26,241 nucleotides of DNA from QHWK01 sp035315685. GTDB lineage: Bacteria > Acidobacteriota > Vicinamibacteria > Vicinamibacterales > CAVVIG01. This document shows, in pieces, positions 23,373 to 26,241 of the stretch. The stretch is from the NCBI GenBank assembly GCA_035315685.1, contig DATFXR010000279.1:1-26241 (forward strand). Reading direction: 5' to 3'. Position 1 is the stretch's first letter. Each line of letters begins with the position of its first letter. The position numbers were made by a program, and so were the translations under genes. The notes below the pieces were generated by a model, which was not told the origin of the DNA, did no database searches, and saw only the letters and a program-made list of their open reading frames with translations.

Positions 23373-23406
23373 AAAGGCGCCGTCCGGTTGGGCGGCGCCT
23401 TTTTTT
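23373..23406 (+). terminator. Rho-independent terminator
   Basis: A 10-bp stem AAAGGCGCCG (23373-23382) / CGGCGCCTTT (23393-23402) with a 10-base loop, and T-run to 23406. It lies 25 bases after the cytochrome/PHM-like gene and just before the next gene's Shine-Dalgarno. Confidence 0.93.
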
Positions 23407-23429
23407 CAGTGGGGATCAGGAGCACGCGG

Positions 23430-24479
23430 ATGCGCGCAGGTTCAGTCGCCTTGTTCGGTTTGCTCGCCTCGTGTGCCGCCGGCACGCTCGTCGTCTCGGG
23501 TCAGCAGCAGCCACAGCCGCAGGGCGGCATCGGCCAGACGCCGAGCCCGCTGCCGCTGACGCAGTCGGTCCGCGAGCGCGGGTCGAGCGTCACGCCGGCA
23601 TTCGAAGGCTGGTTCTACGACAAGGACGGCAGCGTCCGCCTGCTGGTCGGCTACTTCAATCGGAATCTCAAACAGGAATTCGACATCCCGGTCGGCCCGA
23701 ACAACCGCATCGAGCCGGGCGGTCCCGACATGGGGCAGCCGACGCATTTCGGTCCAGGACGCGGATGGGGCGTCTTCTCGATTCCTGTGCCGAAGGATTT
23801 CGGCGACAAGAAGCTCACCTGGACGCTCGTCGCCAACGGTTTCACCAACGCCATCACGCTCCACACCAAACCCGACTACGTCGTCGAGCCGTTCGAGGAC
23901 GCCGCCAACAAGAACACGCCGCCGACGTTGAGGTTCAAGGAAAGCGGCGGCGAGACGGCCGCCGGCGCGCCGAAAGGGATCGCGGAGAAGTACACGGCGA
24001 CCGCGGGTACGCCGCTCGCGATCACGGTGTGGGCGAGCGACGAAGGTCCGAAGATCAACATCCCGGAGGGGCGCGGTCGCGGACGCGGACGCGGGCGCGG
24101 CGGCGACGCCGCACGCGGCGGAACTGGTGATGCAGCCGCCGGACGCGGCGATGCGGCCGGTCGAGGAGGCCGCGGCGGCGGTCGCGGGGACGCCGCCACT
24201 CCGCCGGAGTTCGTTCCGCCGCCGCCGCTCGCGCTCACGTGGTCGAAGTATCGCGGCCCCGGCGACGTGAAGTTCGACAACGCGAAGCCGAAGCTCGACG
24301 TGGACAGCACGCCCAACGGGCCGACCGGAAGCGTCAGCGGCAAGGCGACCGTCGACGTCACCTTCGCCATGCCGGGTGAGTACATCCTCCGCCTCGAAGG
24401 CAACGACTCGACGGGCTCAGGGGGAGGGGGGTTTCAGTGCTGCTGGACTACTGCTCATGTGGGGGTGACAGTGAAGTAA
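23430..24479 (+). CDS. Exported RG-rich protein of unknown function
   Basis: 349 aa. The ATG at 23430 is preceded by AGGAG at 23418-23422 with 7-base spacing; longer versions of the frame run into the terminator and are rejected. The N-terminus MRAGSVALFGLLASC contains a lipobox-like LASC (Cys15), but hydrophobic residues continue to about 22, so signal peptidase I cleavage before the QQQPQPQ stretch is equally possible. A beta-rich region (about 50-200; EGWFYDKDGSVRLLVGYFN) comes first. An arginine-glycine low-complexity stretch (214-254) with two RGD tripeptides follows, and an Ig-like C-terminal strand set ends in GEYILRLEGND and a CC pair. I do not recognise the family. It may be periplasmic or surface-exposed. 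The stop TAA touches the first unit of the AT-rich repeat. Confidence 0.82.
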   Translation: MRAGSVALFGLLASCAAGTLVVSGQQQPQPQGGIGQTPSPLPLTQSVRERGSSVTPAFEGWFYDKDGSVRLLVGYFNRNLKQEFDIPVGPNNRIEPGGPDMGQPTHFGPGRGWGVFSIPVPKDFGDKKLTWTLVANGFTNAITLHTKPDYVVEPFEDAANKNTPPTLRFKESGGETAAGAPKGIAEKYTATAGTPLAITVWASDEGPKINIPEGRGRGRGRGRGGDAARGGTGDAAAGRGDAAGRGGRGGGRGDAATPPEFVPPPPLALTWSKYRGPGDVKFDNAKPKLDVDSTPNGPTGSVSGKATVDVTFAMPGEYILRLEGNDSTGSGGGGFQCCWTTAHVGVTVK

Positions 24480-24571
24480 TTAAAGAATTAAGAAGTAAGA
24501 ATTAAGAATTCGCGATCACGGTTGCGACGCCGTGCGACGAATTCTTAATTCTCAATTCTTAATTCTTAATT
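24478..24571. repeat. Large AT-rich 7-bp-period inverted repeat between convergent genes
   Basis: The left arm (24478-24512) is AATTAAA, GAATTAA, GAAGTAA, GAATTAA, GAATTCG. The right arm (24538-24571) is the mirrored set beginning CGAATTC, TTAATTC, TCAATTC, TTAATTC, TTAATT. The inner 14 bases pair perfectly and the whole 35/34-base arms pair with few mismatches across a 25-base GC-rich loop. It overlaps the stop of the minus-strand gene and abuts the stop of the plus-strand gene, so it could act as a two-way terminator. Confidence 0.88.
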
Positions 24572-26241
24572 GCCGTGGCGGCGCGAAGCGCCGCCTTCTG
24601 CGCGGCGCTCCATCTCCGCAGCACCTCCTCGTAGCGCCGCGTTTCTGCCGGGTGCGTGCTGCTCACCTCGATCTGCTCATCCGGATCCGTTGTCACGTCG
24701 AACAACCTGTCGCGTCCTGAGTCCAACTCGTAGATGTACTTCAGCGGGCCGTCACGAAGGCCGACCAGCGCCAGCGAGTAGTCGGCGAAGAACAGCGCCA
24801 TCCGCGGCTCGTCGTCCAGCATCGTTCTTCCCTGTGCAACGATTCGCGAGCCGGCCGCCACGAGATCGATCGTCGTCGCTGTAATGTCGAGCAGGCTGAC
24901 CGTGCGCTGGACGCGAACGGTTTCGCGAATGATTCCTGGCATCGCCACGACGAGCGGCACATGGACGTTCTCCTCGTACAACTGAAAGGTGTGCCCGAAG
25001 TTGCCCTCGTGCTGGCCGAACGCTTCGCCGTGATCGCCGTAGACGATCCACAACGTGCTCTGTTGCCGTCCGCGCGCCTCGAGGCCGCGCACGAGTGAGC
25101 CGAGCGCGGCGTCGGCGTAGTGCAGAGAATTGCGGTAGCGGCCGATTTCGTCGCGATCAGGGAACGGGCCAGCCTGGGGGGTATCGTACGGGTGGTGTCC
25201 CGCAATCGGTAGATACGTGACGAAGAACGGCTGATTCGGCGGCAGGCGATCGATCCACTCGAAAAGGCGCGCCATGGTCGCCTGCTCATCGACACCGAAG
25301 CTGGAGTTGTGATGTCCGCCGATGTCTCCGGCGTCTTCGATGCGGTCGTAGCCCCGATTGCGGACGATCGCTTCCATGCCGAGATACCTGAACCGACCCG
25401 AGTGAAAGAGCGCTGTCGCGTATCCCGCGCGCGACAGCGACGCCGCGAGCGACGGGCATGGCATCGCCGCGTACAGCGCGGCAGTCGTGTCGAAGGACGG
25501 GAACGTCGAACAGAGGACCGCAAAGAGCCCCTTGATGCTCTCCGGATAAACGGCATATGCGTTGTCGAACACGATCGCGGATCGTGCGAGCGCGGACAGG
25601 TTCGGCATCACGTCCGGCGTCGCGCCGTAGATGCCGAGATATCGCGCGGCCGTCGATTCCAGGCTCACCACGACGACGCTGCGTCCCGCCGCAGCGCCTC
25701 GGAAGCGCGACAGGTCGTCACGCCGGGTGCGATCGAATCCGCTCGATCGCCACTCCCCGTCGCCAGCGTTCGCCGAGACATGCGGCAGCATCGACGCTGC
25801 GAGCGCGGTCCACGCGTTGCGCCCGAGTCCCAGCGTGTCGACGCGCGCGGCTGCCGCCGGTCCGAGCGCGGCACACAGCGCGAGCGCGGCCGCGAGTCGC
25901 GTCCGCGACACTCGCGCGGTGCACAGAGGCGCGAAGCATGCGAGCACCGACACCATCGCGATCAGCAGCAGGTTCGCCGGCGTCGCGTAGAGCCGGATCG
26001 AATCTCCGATCGCGCCGCTCGTCGCGCGCCACATCGATGTCGTCAGTGCCGTCGAGAGCACTCGAATGACCGGAACGTTGATGGCCGCATAACCGGCGAG
26101 GACGGCATAGAGGGCCCACGCGGCACGCTCGCGGCGCGCGAGCCAGGCATCGACTGCCGCGAACCCGAGCACGACGACCGCGTCGTGCCATAGGTATGCA
26201 ATCGGTGTCCATCGGGACCGCGCCAGATGACGGCCCCAGAG
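24559..26241 (-). CDS. Membrane-anchored sulfatase/LTA-synthase-type hydrolase (cut by window edge)
   Basis: The frame is open to the right edge (560 visible residues), continuing upstream of the GTG at 26172 with hydrophobic sequence (WTPIAYLWHDAVVVLGF), so the true start lies outside the window. Several transmembrane segments precede an alkaline-phosphatase-superfamily domain. VVVVSLESTAARYLGIYG supplies the first metal-site Glu, YPESIKGLFAVLCS a Ser/Thr-type nucleophile region without the CxPSR of classical sulfatases, and YGDHGEAFGQHEGNFGH the downstream metal-binding histidine/aspartate cluster, with HVPLVV after it. This fits LtaS/phosphoethanolamine-transferase-like or sulfatase-like enzymes acting on the outer face of the membrane. 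The substrate cannot be decided. The last codons (IKN) and the TAA lie inside the AT-rich repeat. Confidence 0.86.
   Translation of the reverse strand, partial: LWGRHLARSRWTPIAYLWHDAVVVLGFAAVDAWLARRERAAWALYAVLAGYAAINVPVIRVLSTALTTSMWRATSGAIGDSIRLYATPANLLLIAMVSVLACFAPLCTARVSRTRLAAALALCAALGPAAAARVDTLGLGRNAWTALAASMLPHVSANAGDGEWRSSGFDRTRRDDLSRFRGAAAGRSVVVVSLESTAARYLGIYGATPDVMPNLSALARSAIVFDNAYAVYPESIKGLFAVLCSTFPSFDTTAALYAAMPCPSLAASLSRAGYATALFHSGRFRYLGMEAIVRNRGYDRIEDAGDIGGHHNSSFGVDEQATMARLFEWIDRLPPNQPFFVTYLPIAGHHPYDTPQAGPFPDRDEIGRYRNSLHYADAALGSLVRGLEARGRQQSTLWIVYGDHGEAFGQHEGNFGHTFQLYEENVHVPLVVAMPGIIRETVRVQRTVSLLDITATTIDLVAAGSRIVAQGRTMLDDEPRMALFFADYSLALVGLRDGPLKYIYELDSGRDRLFDVTTDPDEQIEVSSTHPAETRRYEEVLRRWSAAQKAALRAATAIKN

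Overview
The window is visibly GC-rich bacterial chromosome from a diderm (Gram-negative) organism. It carries a run of lipid A and inner-core LPS genes, a divergent gapA-pgk pair, two tRNAs, one giant repeat protein and a set of secreted proteins. The lipid A/heptose genes show an outer membrane. The style of the secreted proteins (a CxxCH cytochrome fused to a PHM-like copper domain, an RG-rich exported protein, a long DUF11 array) is what I would expect of Acidobacteriota, perhaps Vicinamibacteria. That placement is inference and was not tested.

Layout. 1-1753 (minus): the 5' part of pgk, running off the left edge, preceded by gapA. 1801-10052 (plus): a tightly packed LPS operon, waaA - lpxK - lpxL-like acyltransferase - waaF - gmhB - hldE kinase half - hldE adenylyltransferase half - waaC - ICMT-family methyltransferase. 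Most junctions overlap by 4-8 bases (TTGA, GTGA, ATGA), which suggests translational coupling. Together these genes complete Kdo-lipid A (waaA, lpxK, acyltransferase), make the ADP-heptose precursor (gmhB, split hldE) and add the first two heptoses (waaC, waaF). gmhA and hldD are not in the window. 10043-10276: tRNA-Val(TAC) and tRNA-Asp(GTC). 10277-10686: no gene, but several inverted repeats.

10687-21732: a single intact 3681-codon gene for an exported protein. It has a signal peptide, an N-terminal domain, about 24 DUF11-type repeats (including a visible five-repeat segmental duplication), a proline-rich linker and two tandem bulb-type (mannose-binding) lectin domains with all six sugar-site motifs intact. 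This is the most striking object in the window.

21993-23348: an exported monohaem cytochrome c/PHM-like copper protein with a good terminator. 23430-24479: an exported RG-rich protein. 24559-26241 (minus): a membrane-anchored sulfatase/LTA-synthase-type hydrolase, running off the right edge.

Scattered through the window is a family of AT-rich elements with a 7-bp period (AATTNNN units ending in AATTCG, in two cases facing a mirrored arm across a loop). They lie between the two hldE halves, between the two tRNAs, and between the last two convergent genes. Two of the flanking genes take their stop codon from inside the element and a third stops at its edge. A different 7-bp repeat (ATGGCTR x5) follows the giant gene.
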